This document shows positions 1 to 12,300 of a stretch of DNA of 64,000 bases, piece by piece. The notes beneath the pieces were generated by a model. That model was given only the letters and a program-made list of their open reading frames with translations. It had not been told where the DNA came from and did not search any database. Position 1 is the stretch's first letter; the number at the start of each line of letters is the position of its first letter. The translations under genes and the position numbers were made by a program. Source of the DNA: Cordia subcordata (lineage: Eukaryota > Streptophyta > Magnoliopsida > Boraginales > Cordiaceae); the NCBI GenBank assembly GCA_028554755.1, contig JAPTOF010000005.1, positions 14,296,001-14,360,000 of the forward strand, in the 5' to 3' direction.

Positions 1-180
1 TGGTGGGTGAGACGGGGGGATTGGGGGGTCGGGGGACCAGGGTGTTGGGGCTTTTGGTAGGTTCCGAGGTCGAGGGGGCCGAAGGCACTAAGGTGCTAGG
101 GGCTAGGAGTGTCGAGGGGCTGGGACTAGGGCCCAAGAGTAGGGCTAGGGTGCCAGGGGCCAAGGGACTCACCCCCTCCA
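1..180. repeat. G-rich low-complexity block
   Basis: The first ~180 bases are strongly guanine-rich on the + strand, with many runs of three to six G and recurring GGGGCTAGG / AGGGCTAGGG-like words, in an otherwise AT-rich window. Positions ~14-60 hold at least four closely spaced G-runs, which fits the G-quadruplex pattern. An open frame runs through it, but its composition (almost only G, R, L, V) is what G-runs produce, so I do not call a gene. It may be the edge of a satellite or of a GC-rich transposon lying mostly outside the window. Confidence 0.6.
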
Positions 181-1780
181 GCGCACATAGATATATCTTT
201 TGGTGTTATTAAAAATTATTTTTCGATTAATTTTTTGTGTGACAACCAAACACCGAAGAAAATATATATATTTTTTAAAAAAAATTCATTAAAAACATAT
301 TTTAAAACAAGTTATTTTATGCAAAACAAACAGAGCCTTAGTATCGTATACCGTGTCTCCTCTCTCTCTCTCGGTCTCCCTTGCGGAAATAAATTTCCTA
401 ATTTTAGAATCTTCCGTTAGTAAATGATTAATGATGGCAAGATTGCTATTGAACTCAATTTAAGCAGGTTGTTAAAGCACAATAATTTAGTTAAACTTGT
501 TACATATAAAAATCGAAATCGAGGAAGCATTCCTTTTATATGTTGTATAATATCTTTGATCATATCATTGATCACTGGTCATTGATCCAGAGGGAAGGTC
601 TAATGGAGGCTTTATTATTAAGTGAACGAGTTGGTTCGTGGATGATTTTTGTGCAAAGTACCCTGCAGTCTGCACACCTAAAAGGCTCTATTGTAGATTT
701 GTAGTTTACAAGTAACTACTATACTTTGACTCGAGATCAAAATGATGAATAAAATATATTTCGAGTTTGTTCGGCCTAATTGTTAAGTGTTTCAAAACAT
801 TTTTTGTGAGTTTAAAAATTGAAACTAATTTATCTGAGTAATTTCTAAAAAAGTTTTATATAAAAGTTGAAACTGAAAAAAAATTAGAAAACCAGAAAAT
901 CCATACTGAAGCTTTTAAAAAAAAAGTTTTTAAAAGTTGTTTCCTTACATCATATCAGAAATTATTTTCTTTCATTTTTTTAAAGAAATATTAGTCCATA
1001 TTATATCGCTATGAAAATTGAACTATAAAAATACAAAACCAAACAACCAATAGCTTTTATTGAGCAACACTTTTATCTAAAGTCATATTATTAAAAGTTA
1101 TACAATCTAACAGATGAGATCACACAGTTAAATGAGTCAAACAAAACTTTAGAAATTGATTGAGTGTATTCACTATTTGCGAAGCTTGCGAGGGTCAACA
1201 GAGAAAAAGGGAGCATTATAGATAGGAAGAGGAGATATGTCCTTTATTGTCTAAAAGATAGGTCAACCAGGAAGCATATAGCAACTCCCGTAGCATGAAG
1301 AGATCATAAAAGGGTTAGTATAAAGAGATCATAAAAGGGTTGAACACACATAGCCTATTAGAATATAGAGACAGCCTAATAAATTTTGACTTTAATTTCA
1401 TACCTCAAGGTTTGTTTTGAACAACATAAGGAATAAATTGCACATTAATTACTCTTCCAAACTAACTATTTAGTTGTCTAGGAATGTTACTATTAGATGT
1501 CATTCTTGACAATATCACTAGAAGGAATTCTAGTAAAGATGGGTTCTCGGTGTTAATCCCAGCTATTGCTAACTTTGTTCTTGAACCTACTAAGATTGCA
1601 CACAAGCAATTAGTAGTTGAAAGGTATAAGGAGTAAAATGGGAAGTTTTTTGAGGGTTCTTTCAGTTCACCACGAAACATGATTCGGGCAAATGTGTAAA
1701 ATAGAGATCATAAATGTTTGTCAAATGTGTAAAAGAGAGATCATAAATGTTTGTCGAGTATCGTAGTGGAAAATGTTATG
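181..1780. other. Intergenic stretch, no gene seen
   Basis: AT-rich sequence without a convincing coding frame. The segment ~235-340 has MITE-like ends (ACCAAACACC and AAACAAACAGAGCC, facing one another), and 770-1100 has similar A/T-rich text. A short phrase ending AGATCATAAAAGGGTT is duplicated at ~1301-1340, and another (AAATGTGTAAAA...AGAGATCATAAATGTTTGTC) at ~1690-1755. These look like decayed repeats. Confidence 0.4.
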
Positions 1781-1789
1781 GAAGTTATT

Positions 1790-2125
1790 TTTAAAGCAAT
1801 TATCTCATGGTGGCGTTGGACACAATGGTGGAGAATATTCAGATGATTATTGTCGAAATTCCCTCTTTGTGTTTTTAGTGTGTCAGAAGATCAGCTAACC
1901 AACCTAAGGATTGAGTTGCAAAATTAGCTGTGAGTGGTACTTTGCCATGTAATTGGATGGGCAATATCCCAAACTCATTGCTTGATTTATTGTTGAAAGA
2001 TCAACCTATGTATTGAGTTGCAAAATTAGCTTTGAGAGGTACTTTGCCATATAATTGGGTAGGCAATATCCCAAGCTTGCTGCTTGATTGATTGTGAAAG
2101 GATCAACATCCTACGGTCTTGCCTG
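1790..2125 (+). pseudogene. LINE-type RNase H tail remnant, tandemly duplicated
   Basis: A frame starting near 1898 reads ...VAKLAVSGTLPCNWMGNIP then NSLLDLLLKDQP, and repeats as VAKLALRGTLPYNWVGNIP / SLLLD about 102 bases later, with stops between. The 'AKLA...W.G..P..L' pattern matches the C-terminal end of the RNase H-like domain of plant LINE retrotransposons. Two copies of ~102 bp (about 1910-2011 and 2012-2110) are ~85% alike. It is clearly non-functional. Assignment to LINE rather than a host RNase H-like gene is inference. Confidence 0.5.
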
Positions 2126-2190
2126 ACTGTTTGTAATTGTTTCTCTTGTTTAATGAAATTAATTGACAAGAAAAGAGTAACTTTTGGGTC

Positions 2191-2592
2191 AATGTGGAAT
2201 TACTAGCTGAGTTATTGTTGGTTATGAAAAATCTTAAAAAGAGGTAACATATGAACATAGAAGCAAAGTTTTTTTTTTTTTTTTTTCACTAGGCAATAAT
2301 CTTTTCATTTCATTTCAAACTGCTTTCAGACAACAGATCAAACAACAATTCAATGCAAGAGTAATTTTCCTAGCTCTTGTTTCTCTTGTTTAATGTGGAA
2401 TTACTAGTAGAGTTATTGTTAGTTACCAAGAATCTTAAAAAAAAGTTAATATATGAACATAAAAGCAAAGTTTCCACCCCCCCTCCCCCCTCGTGGCCTC
2501 CTGCTTGGGCAATAATTTTTTCATTTCATTTCAAACAATTTTCAGACAATAGATCAAACAACAATTCTATACAAGAGCAAATTTCCAAGCTT
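2191..2592. repeat. Two-copy direct tandem repeat, ~201 bp unit
   Basis: Copy 1 starts at 2191 and copy 2 at 2392, both with AATGTGGAATTACTAG. Both continue through 'GAGTTATTGTT', a homopolymer tract, 'GGCAATAAT', 'TTTCATTTCATTTCAAAC' and 'AGATCAAACAACAATTC'. The homopolymer differs: a T-run at ~2271-2286 in copy 1, and C-runs at ~2477-2490 in copy 2. This looks like a duplicated retroelement tail. Confidence 0.75.
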
Positions 2593-3220
2593 TACACAAA
2601 AAACTATTCTCAAGACTAAATCTATATTTATATTGCAAGTTAATTCGATCCCTAACGTCCTCAAAAATATTTTGAAAGATATGTTCTTCAGTCTTAATTT
2701 GGTTGCCAAAATTACGGTAACACAAATTAGCAAAAACATAAGCCTACTCCAAGCCAAAAATTTTGCTCTCGCGATCTATACATCTCGTTTCTTCCTTTTC
2801 TTCTAGTGATCGACAAAAATTTCTTGCTATCTTATAGTGTGTGTATAAAGTAGAGGTGTACCATTCCGAGTGCTAGATAAGCAAACAACAACTATGAGCA
2901 AAATTCTTTTATGTTTTTTTTTTCGTTTGAATTTTGACATGTTCAACCTATCAATTGAATATATCTTCTAGTTAGAACTTGTAAAAGTTTTCAAAATTTC
3001 TTTTGCTTTGACCAGGCAACAAGTTCTTCGAGACGTTGGTTTGGAAGAACTACATGAGTAATCTAATCTTTAACAATAGTTATTAAAAGTATTATCATCA
3101 ACGAGGCCTAAAAGTTTCTTTTTAACCTTTCTGTTTTGGACTTTTGATAATGGTAGTGGCCGAGAGGGGCCTTTTTGTTATTTCAGATGTAAGGGGCCCA
3201 TTTTCACAAACTATAAAGTT

Positions 3221-3306
3221 TTTTTCTTTTCTTTCTTTCTTTTTTTTTTTTTTTTTTTTAAATGCTTTTGCTACTTGGTCAAAATGGTTTTTTTTTTTTT
3301 TTTTTT
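3221..3306. repeat. Pyrimidine / poly-T tract upstream of the Grx-DEP-DUF547 start
   Basis: A CTTT-rich stretch leads into two long T homopolymers (about 3240-3259 and 3288-3306) just before the first in-frame ATGs at 3329 and 3398. Such runs are common in plant 5' leader and promoter regions. They also create a frame coding a run of Phe, which is unlikely to be translated and argues for a start downstream of it. Confidence 0.6.
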
Positions 3307-3397
3307 GAATCCCTGCATATATAGTAGCATGGGACCTCGTGAGATACTTTCCATCTTCATTTGCATCGCTTTCTCATATTTCCTTTTCCTTGGGAAA

Positions 3398-6300
3398 ATG
3401 AATCTATCAAACATACAAGGCCACCAGAATCACTCTACAACAATCACCCAACAAGAAGATGATCTGAATTTCGCCTCCGTCACCACCACCACCACCACCA
3501 CCACTTGTGGCGGAGTAGGAAGAGGAGGAGGAGAAAAGGATAAAGCAGAGCAAGTTGTTTCTCCAGAAAATCAAACAAACAACAACATAGAAAATAATGG
3601 AAAATCAAATGATTCCGAAGATAGAGAACATGTTTCAGAAGGATTAATTGATGGTATCACGGCTGGAAACGAATTAAATTCCTCCAATAATCACCGCGAG
3701 GAGAAAGACGTGGACGAGAAAGACGTCAATGGTGGTTACTATTGGGATGACAACCGGCCAAACGGTGCCGTCCAGGCCACCGGAATGGTTCAACCCCATT
3801 CTCTTCTGCCGAAACCGGAGGCGCCGCCGGAAGCAGTGATGGATAGGTCGCCGCCGTCGTTCTCATCGGAGAACTTCAATATGCCTGCAATTTCCAAGTT
3901 TATACGCGAAAAAAGCCACAGCTTTTCGGAGGCCATCACGAAGCGATTGTCATCCTTCAAAGAAAACAACAACAACAACGACGACGACGACGGCGATAAT
4001 CATGAGAAGATCACAGAATTTTTGTCGGGAGTGAAGGTAATCGTGAACTACAACCAAAAGGTGGAACAACAACAACAACAACAACTTCAAGGGCGTGTTT
4101 GTTTCTTCTCGAGATCAAACTGTAGAGATTCGACAGCGGTGAGGTGTTTCCTCCGCGAGAGGAGGCTAAACTACGTGGAGATCAACGTCGACGTGTATCC
4201 GGCGAGGGAGAAGGAACTGATACAGAGAACGGGGAGTTCAACAGTGCCGCAGATATTCTTCAACGACAAGCTTGTTGGGGGTTTAGTGGCATTGAATTCG
4301 TTGCGGAATAGCGGTTTGCTGGAGAAGAAATTGGAGGAAATGTTAGGCGGCAAGTGTCCGGCGAGCGCGCCTGCTCCTCCGGCTTATGGGTTTGACGACG
4401 ACGACGACTACGACGACGGCGATGGCGATGGCAAGGAGGAGGAGGAGGACGAATGGTTGGTGAGGATGGTGAGGTTTTTGCGGCAGAGATTGCCGATACG
4501 GGATCGTCTGATGAAGATGAAGATTGTGAAGAATTGCTTCTGCGGGTCGGAGCTTGTGGAGGTCATCATCCATCACTTGGACTGCGGCAGGAGGAAGGTA
4601 ACGGATTTTTGACTTTTTAGTTTTATTTTTGTTTTTTTTTTCTTTTTAAAAAACTTTTATCTCCCTTTTTTTTTTTTTTACACTAATTATTATTTACTAA
4701 CTGGATAACCACGCATCGACGGGACATCTCGGTTTAAGACATAAACCAACACACACCACTCGTTAGAGCATCCTAATGGCCGCTTACCGCTCTATTAAAA
4801 TAGATACTGACCTTATTTTAGAGGCCTTTATGTTACTGCTCTATAGTTTTAAAATAGATACTAATCTTATTTTAGAGGCATTTATGTTATAAATTGAAAC
4901 CATATATATTACTTTAGATTCGATTTAAGACACAAACCAACATAACGTTTGCTATAGTATTCTAATAGCATCTTATTGCACTATAATTTTAAAATAGATA
5001 CGCACCTCATTTTGGAGATATTTATGCTACACTATAAAAAATAATAAAGGAGTTTGATATTTATTTTTTTTTAGAGAAATGTGTCGTACATATTTAAGGA
5101 CTAGAAGATATATGATATCTATTTTAAGATTATAAAAAAGTAATATACACTTATCACAAATCGCAAAACAGTAAGGTACTACTTATTCTGCTAGTTCGTG
5201 AACCACACTTTGGTGCCAAGGGGGAGCGTTTTTCAAATGGGTGGGGCATTTTAATTTCTTTTTAGATTCAAGCCCCATGTTTTACTTAAAATTCTTTCTT
5301 TTCATGTCTATTTTTTAGGTTCAAGTCCCATGTTTTAGAGAGTAAAGTCATTCAAAAAGCAATAGCCATCGGTATTTTAATTTTTTCTTTGAAGACAAAA
5401 GATATTTTTAAACTGAAAAATTAATTACACAAAAATAGTTAGTGGCTTTTGAACTTGTCAAATTAGAAAATTTTGACGCGTTAATGGAAGGACTTGAAGG
5501 AAAATTGAAAGCAAAAGAGAGAGACAGGCGGAGAGTGGTTCCACAAGCAGTATGCGTTTGCCGTCCTTGATTGTTTGCACCGATAAAGGAAGAAAGGCCA
5601 CTACCATCCTCGTTTTTGACCCCAACGGTTTTTTTTAGGCTATATAGCATTAATCATAACGACCTTGTCACCTCTATCATTGCTCTTACCTCATGACTTC
5701 CTCTATTTCTATGTTTACTATATTTATATTACAAATATTTATTATTATGATGACGACAATAGTTTTGTACTACAAGCAATGGGTAAGAGGATTTTTAACT
5801 ATTATGTGATTAAGAGCCCGTTTGGGTTTATTATTTTTAAGTACTTATAAGTAAGTGTTACTTTTTGCTTATAAGCTAATAAAAAATAAGTAGAGATATA
5901 TTTGGATAATATGTGTTTATAAGTTGTTCAAATATTTGGCAAATAAGTACTTATAGATAGCAATAGTAGTTAAAATAACTAAAAATGACATGTAATTAAT
6001 TAAAGGAGAAGATTAGGGTGTAAGGGTATTATTGTAATATGTTTTTCAAGTGTGAGGATAAATATGTCTTTTTAATAGGTTCGACTAATTGACATATAAG
6101 CACAAAAATTTTAAGTAGCTCCAACTTGTTTTTTTTTTTTCCTTGCTTATAACAAACTTATATAACTTATAAGCAATTTCACCAAGCATGTAATTTTTTA
6201 TTTTTGGCTTAACTAGCTTATAAGCAAAGCCAAACCCGCTCTAACTCCGGAGCCGTGGTTTTTGGGGTTCTTGTTTCTATTTAGTTTGACTCGTATATTA

Positions 6301-9300
6301 TATAATTAATTTTCTTCTTGTTTTGTTGGTGTCACATTAGTTATGGTGTCATGAGTTGAGATACGTTAATTACGAACATTTTTATAATAAGTGCAACGTC
6401 ATCTCTTTGAGATTAATAAAACGATTTTGTGCATATCAAAACTCATTATTTTTAGTTATTCTTATATTAAATATAACCCAAAAGAAAGAGTCATCGAAAT
6501 TGGTAAAATTTAATGTGAAAAAGATTAAAAATGATAATTTTTCATACTAATGAAAATATTAATCTAACACTAACGGGTGCAATATTACACTTGTTGGAAA
6601 TACTAAATTATAAAAATATTCATTTTTATTGTGTTTATATTAATAGCTTCTAATTATTAAATCTTTCTTATAACATTATAAGGTTAAGTGCAAATGTATT
6701 ATTATTATTATTGTTGTTGCTGCTGCTGCTTTTATTGGTGTACGGACAAAGTAAATTAAGAAATCATATTCTTTACATCCACAGGAAATGAGAGAAAAGG
6801 ACTTAATAGGTATAGATCAAAATAGATATATGTATTATGTTATAATACTATCAGGGAAACTTAAGAGATCGTACTTATAACGTAAAAATATTTATGATCT
6901 TTATTAGAAGATCTTTACTTAAAGTAGGATCCACTATGGAAGATGAGATTAGGTGGTAACTCAAATAATAGTTAGGATTTTTTTTTTTAAGAATAATGAT
7001 CTCGGTAATCAGAGTTGAATTGAGGATAATTTTTTTTTAATAAAGAAAAAGAAATGATCAACGAGGTAACGTATTCTTTAATTAACAAATAATTGCACTG
7101 GCCCTCAGTCAAATCTGTAATAAATAAGAAACTTGAATTTGTTCGAATTTCAAGCGAAGGCTTCCATGACGTGTTTGAATTATTCAACTCGTTTCCATAG
7201 ATTTAGACCTAAGAATATTTAGTCATTAGTGAAAAGCACGGAAATTCATGGTTTCTGTTTCAAACAAACAAAATTTACATAAAAAAAAAGTTGAAAAGAG
7301 TTTTTCTTTCCCCTTTTTTCTGGTCAAGAAGAAGAGTTAGTGGTCCACAGCCTTCTTGGTGTGTTAGGCTGCCTCTCACATATGTCTGTCATGCTTGCAT
7401 GGACCGATAAATTACAAGAGAGTGCACTTAGAGCCCGTTTGGCTAACTTTATTTTTAAGTGCTTACAAGTAGCTTGTGCTGGTAAGTAAAAATTGTATAT
7501 AAATTAGTGATAAATAAGTATATTGAAATAATATATGCTTATAATTTGTTAACATATTTAGTAAATAAATACTTATAAATAGCAATTATAGTTAAAATAA
7601 CTAAAAAAATATGCCATTAATTAATAGTAGTTAAAACTATTTGTCTTTTTTAAAAATAATATTATCTTTTTATTAGTTTGACCAAAGTACTTATAAGCTA
7701 GTTATCCAAACATATCAATTTACCTTTTTGGTTTAGAAGCTAATTTGACCAGCTTATAACCTTAGCCAAATGAAGTCAGCTTAACGATACCATTTCTAAC
7801 TCCCAAAAACTAACCGCTTTTTAAATTAATACTTTTTTAAAAAAACTATTTTTTGGTTGATTTTTAGTTAGGTTGTTTACTGGCCTATAGTAAGTGGGTC
7901 CAACTCGCCTAACTTAGTGGGCCGAGCCAGGAGATCCTAATCCATTGGCCCAGCTTGGACCTGGCCCGTTTATGAGCCCAGTAGGGCAACGATCATGGGC
8001 CACGCGGGTTGGTTGGATTGATAGGTTGACCTTTGTCACCACGCATGGGCCTACTTTGCCCCACCTTACTAAAACGTTGATTTCCTTACTTTTCCCTTCT
8101 TTTTTCCTATTCTTGTTATTTTTACCCTTGACAACTATATAATGGTTAATTTAAGAGGCAAAGTGAGGAACTTGACATTTTTGTACTCTTTCTTTTTTAA
8201 AATTTTGAAAAAATATGTCTCTTTTACCTTATTTATTTAAGTTTACCTCTTTTTCGCTTCTTTTTGTTAATTTTGTAGGTAGCATATTATAGGCTTAGGA
8301 CAAAAATTAAGCATATTATAGGCTTAGGACAAAAATTAAGTAACGTGATCTGTACACTAGACCATTTTCACATAACTAACCACTTCTTTTCATTTGTTTA
8401 TATGGATATTAAACAAGTCGTGGTAGATGATACTGGTAGAGATCAATTCATAAGCATCTATTTGTATTTTTGGACAAAAATAAATAGATAATTCAAACAA
8501 AATTAAGCCTGATTTTAATAGATGGAGATGGTTCTATTGAATGACACACGAGAGATCTGATCTAAGTATTTCTTTCAACTCATCCTAAGTCTTTCTTTAT
8601 CATTCTTATTCTTTTCAGCTCATTTTAAGTCTTTCTATATCACTTTTAGAGCGCATAACATCTATTCCTTCAGGCGTTGTTTAGAGCCTGTTTGGCTTTG
8701 CTTATTTTTGGGCTTATAAGCCCCAATAGTAAAAAGCTCGACTCATATGCTTTTTACTGTTGGGACTTATAAGCCCCAAAATAAGTAAAGCCAAACAGCC
8801 TGTTAGTCCAACTTTTAAACATTTGAGGGTGCTTAGCTTCCGATTCTTGAAAGAATTTTTCTAAAAGACTTGAAAAAGTCAAAAAATCAAAAGCTCCAAA
8901 TTAAAGTTTCTCAAATAAAATCTTTTTAAAAAGCTATTTTTACATTGTGTGAAAATTTACTTTCATTTTTGAAATGCACAAAACAACTGAAAAGCCGAAC
9001 AACTAATGCACAAGGCTAACCGGTTATGATTTGATTCGAGATCACTTCTCTCAGCCGGATAAAAATAAGTTTCAAGTCACATTGAACTTGAAATAACTTA
9101 CTTGAAGCCAAAGCACTACTATTGAAAGTTGTAAATAGCAGAATAAAAGAGATTTTGAAATGTAAGTAGTGATATTGCTTGTGTCATGCTGCCTAACATT
9201 ACATTAAAATCTGTTTCGTTCAAAATGCCTCTGTGCTTGTGAAGTGCAGATTTTAACATGATGTAATTCATTATTTGTGAACCTGAATGATGTGATAGGC

Positions 9301-12300
9301 TGTTGAGATTGGGGAGCAACTCGCAAGAAAGCACTTCATCCATCATGTCTTTGGGTAAGAGTGATAGACTTTCTGCACCAAGGAATCATGAACTTCATAA
9401 TGTTCTCTCTGTAAATGTATTTTCTGTGCTGATCCATTTGCAGAGAAAATGAGTTCGAGGATGGAAACCATTTCTTTCGATTTCTAGAGCACGAGACGTT
9501 CATTTCAAAATGCTACAATTTCCGTGGATCCATAAACGACCGTGAGCCCAAGGCAGCTGCTTTCTTGTCCCAGAGGCTGTCTAGTATAATGTTTGCAATG
9601 CTCGAGTCCTACGCTTCTGATGATAGGCGCCGTCTTGATTACGTAGGCATCAGTAATAGCGAAGAATTCCGGAGGTAATTTGTGATTACTACCTTCAGAT
9701 AGACAATGCTAACTAGCTTTTAATTCGTAACGAAAACTGATAACCAATTGCATACACTTGCACGTAAGCTTGCATACTTGCAGAATGATGGCAGAAAATT
9801 AGAAGTGATTGTTACTTGATAAGATACAATATTATACTCGATGGTAGTAAGGCAGGCAGGGAGTTATAGACTGTAACTAACTCTGGTCAATAGGAAGTCT
9901 AGGAGCTTCTGGCTATTTATATAAATTTCTGTGTAAGAGATTTCACAATGAATAAGATCAGATGTTTTCTCCTCTCAAACTTCTCTCTCTGTTCTCGTTC
10001 TCTCTTCACTACTGAAAAATAAATCAAGAAGGACACAAAAGCTTCTCACTATAGCTGCATTGTCATGTTACATGATTCTATATGTTTATATATTTACTTA
10101 TGAAGTTTCACAAACAAAACACACGTCTTTAAGACTAATATAATTTTCTCTTTCATATGGCTAATTCTGAAAGTTTGTATTGTTTACAATGGTTATCCTG
10201 GTGTGGATTTTCTAGTATGAAGTACATACAACCTCACCTCTCTAGGCATTATGAAGAGCCTCCTCAAATCAGTCCTTGTTAATGAAGTTAGAATTTGCTA
10301 TTCACGTTCTTTTTGACTTTGCATTTAGGAGGAACCTACCTCAATTGACAAAATGTTTCTCATTTCGCATTTAGTTTCCTGAATGACTAGTACTGCACAT
10401 AATAAGCCATAAATTGATCGCGAGTTAATCGATGGTGCTCCTTCATGAGCTATATTGCTACTCGTTATATATATAAACAATTTTGTTGGTGGAAATTGAT
10501 CAGCCATCACGAAAGAGCTCAAATTAGGCCCCTATTGTTGATGTCGATCATGAGAGAGATATAGGCAACAACGTACACAGACTTTTGCCTAATTTAGGAC
10601 AAATTTAGAAACTTTTGTAAGTTATATGGTAGGGCATATATTTTGATTGGCATTCTAAAGAGCAATAAAAGTTCTGCATCAGAAAACTTCTGAGATGAAA
10701 GAACGTTTTGGGTCTTGGCTAGAATCCTTTATGTTTTGTTTTATACTTCAGTCAGGTCAGAGAACCCAGCTATTTGTGGAGATGAATTATGCTCCAAGCG
10801 TGTAAATGTACTTCTAAAACTAACTCCAACAGCTTACCTTCTTTCCCTTTGACATTTAGGCGTTCTAATTCATTTTTCTATATTTAAGAACCTTCTTTTT
10901 GGTTTTACTCTAACGGCTTCCCCACTTCCAATGAAAATCTTATTTCAAGGATCCCTATTTCAGTTTCACTCCCATATCTCCCTGTCTTAAATGACTTTTA
11001 TTATATATCTCTTCTTAATTTAGTTAAACTCATTAATCGTTTTTTACATTATTTTAAATCTTTTTATTATATACATAGATATTTTATTGTTAATTAATTA
11101 TTAATCTTTTTTATGCAGTTAGATTTAAGGGGTTGGAAAGGGGCGTGGGATAGGGACATCTTACATGTAGGGGAGAAGAAAGAATTAGTTGAGGATATGG
11201 GGACTGTTGGAGTATATTTTCCTTATCCACCCCCCAAATGTGGGGTAAGGGGTTGGATAGGCATGCGGCTGGAGTTGGCATAACATGATATTTTATTTAT
11301 CAAATTTGGAATTCAAAATTATTGACATGGCTGAATTTGCATTGCTTGTCTCCGAACTGCTATTTTACGTATGGATTTTGTTATGCAATGGATTCAAATA
11401 GGTAGTTCTACATAATATATATATCTTTTTCTTGAAAAATGCAGATATATAAATTTGGTCCAAGATCTCCAAAGGCTAGACATTTCAGCAATTTCAGTAG
11501 ATGAGAAGTTGGCTTTCTTTTTAAATCTTTACAATGCCATGGTCATTCATGCCGTTATTAGGATTGGTCATCCTGGAGGAATGATAGACAGAAAGCACTT
11601 TTTCTCTGATTTTATGTACATAGTAGGGGGTTATCCCTATTCCTTATCCACGATAAGAAATGGGATCCTCAGAAGCAACAGAAGAGCCCCTTTCTCATTG
11701 ATCAGACCTTTAGGCAGTGGAGACAAGCGCCTAGAGGTAAATAAACTTCCGCTTTAGCATCTAAGTTTCTTATATACCAACTCTATCAATTGTGCCATGC
11801 AACTTTTCATTCACTTTGAGACCAGTTCCACTCATACATATTCTTTTGGAGCATCATATGAGCAAGATTTCTTGTGAAACTTTAGTGAACTCCACATATG
11901 ATTTTTGGTGTTAGTCATGGGGAACTTTGGTGATCTCTTGTAAGTTCTTCAGGAAATAACAATTAGCAGATAGAAACAATATCAGTAAAATAGGCACCTC
12001 ATCATTGATGTTAAGAAAAAAGAAGTTTTACATGTGTTCTTGAACAATTAGTAAATAGCATGCTATCCCGTCCTAATGATTGATATTCTCCATGAGGATG
12101 TTAAACCAGTCTACCATCATTTCATGAGAGGTACAACTCATAATTCTTTTGTTTTCCTATTTGAAAGGAGCAAGCATGCATCTAGGGACATTTTACCCTC
12201 CACACAACATGAAAAAAGTTTTATCCTCTGCATTTTTCCTTTCCTTGCTGTGCTCTGTACATGAACGTGCATGTGTGTGAGAGAAAACGTGGATTCGTGT

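Noticed and set aside
3..212. 69-codon open frame in the G-rich block
   Set aside because: The Gly/Arg/Leu/Val-only composition is a by-product of G-runs.
5408..5650. 80-codon minus-strand open frame in intron 1 of the Grx-DEP-DUF547 gene
   Set aside because: No recognisable motif; its location inside an intron and its length are compatible with chance.
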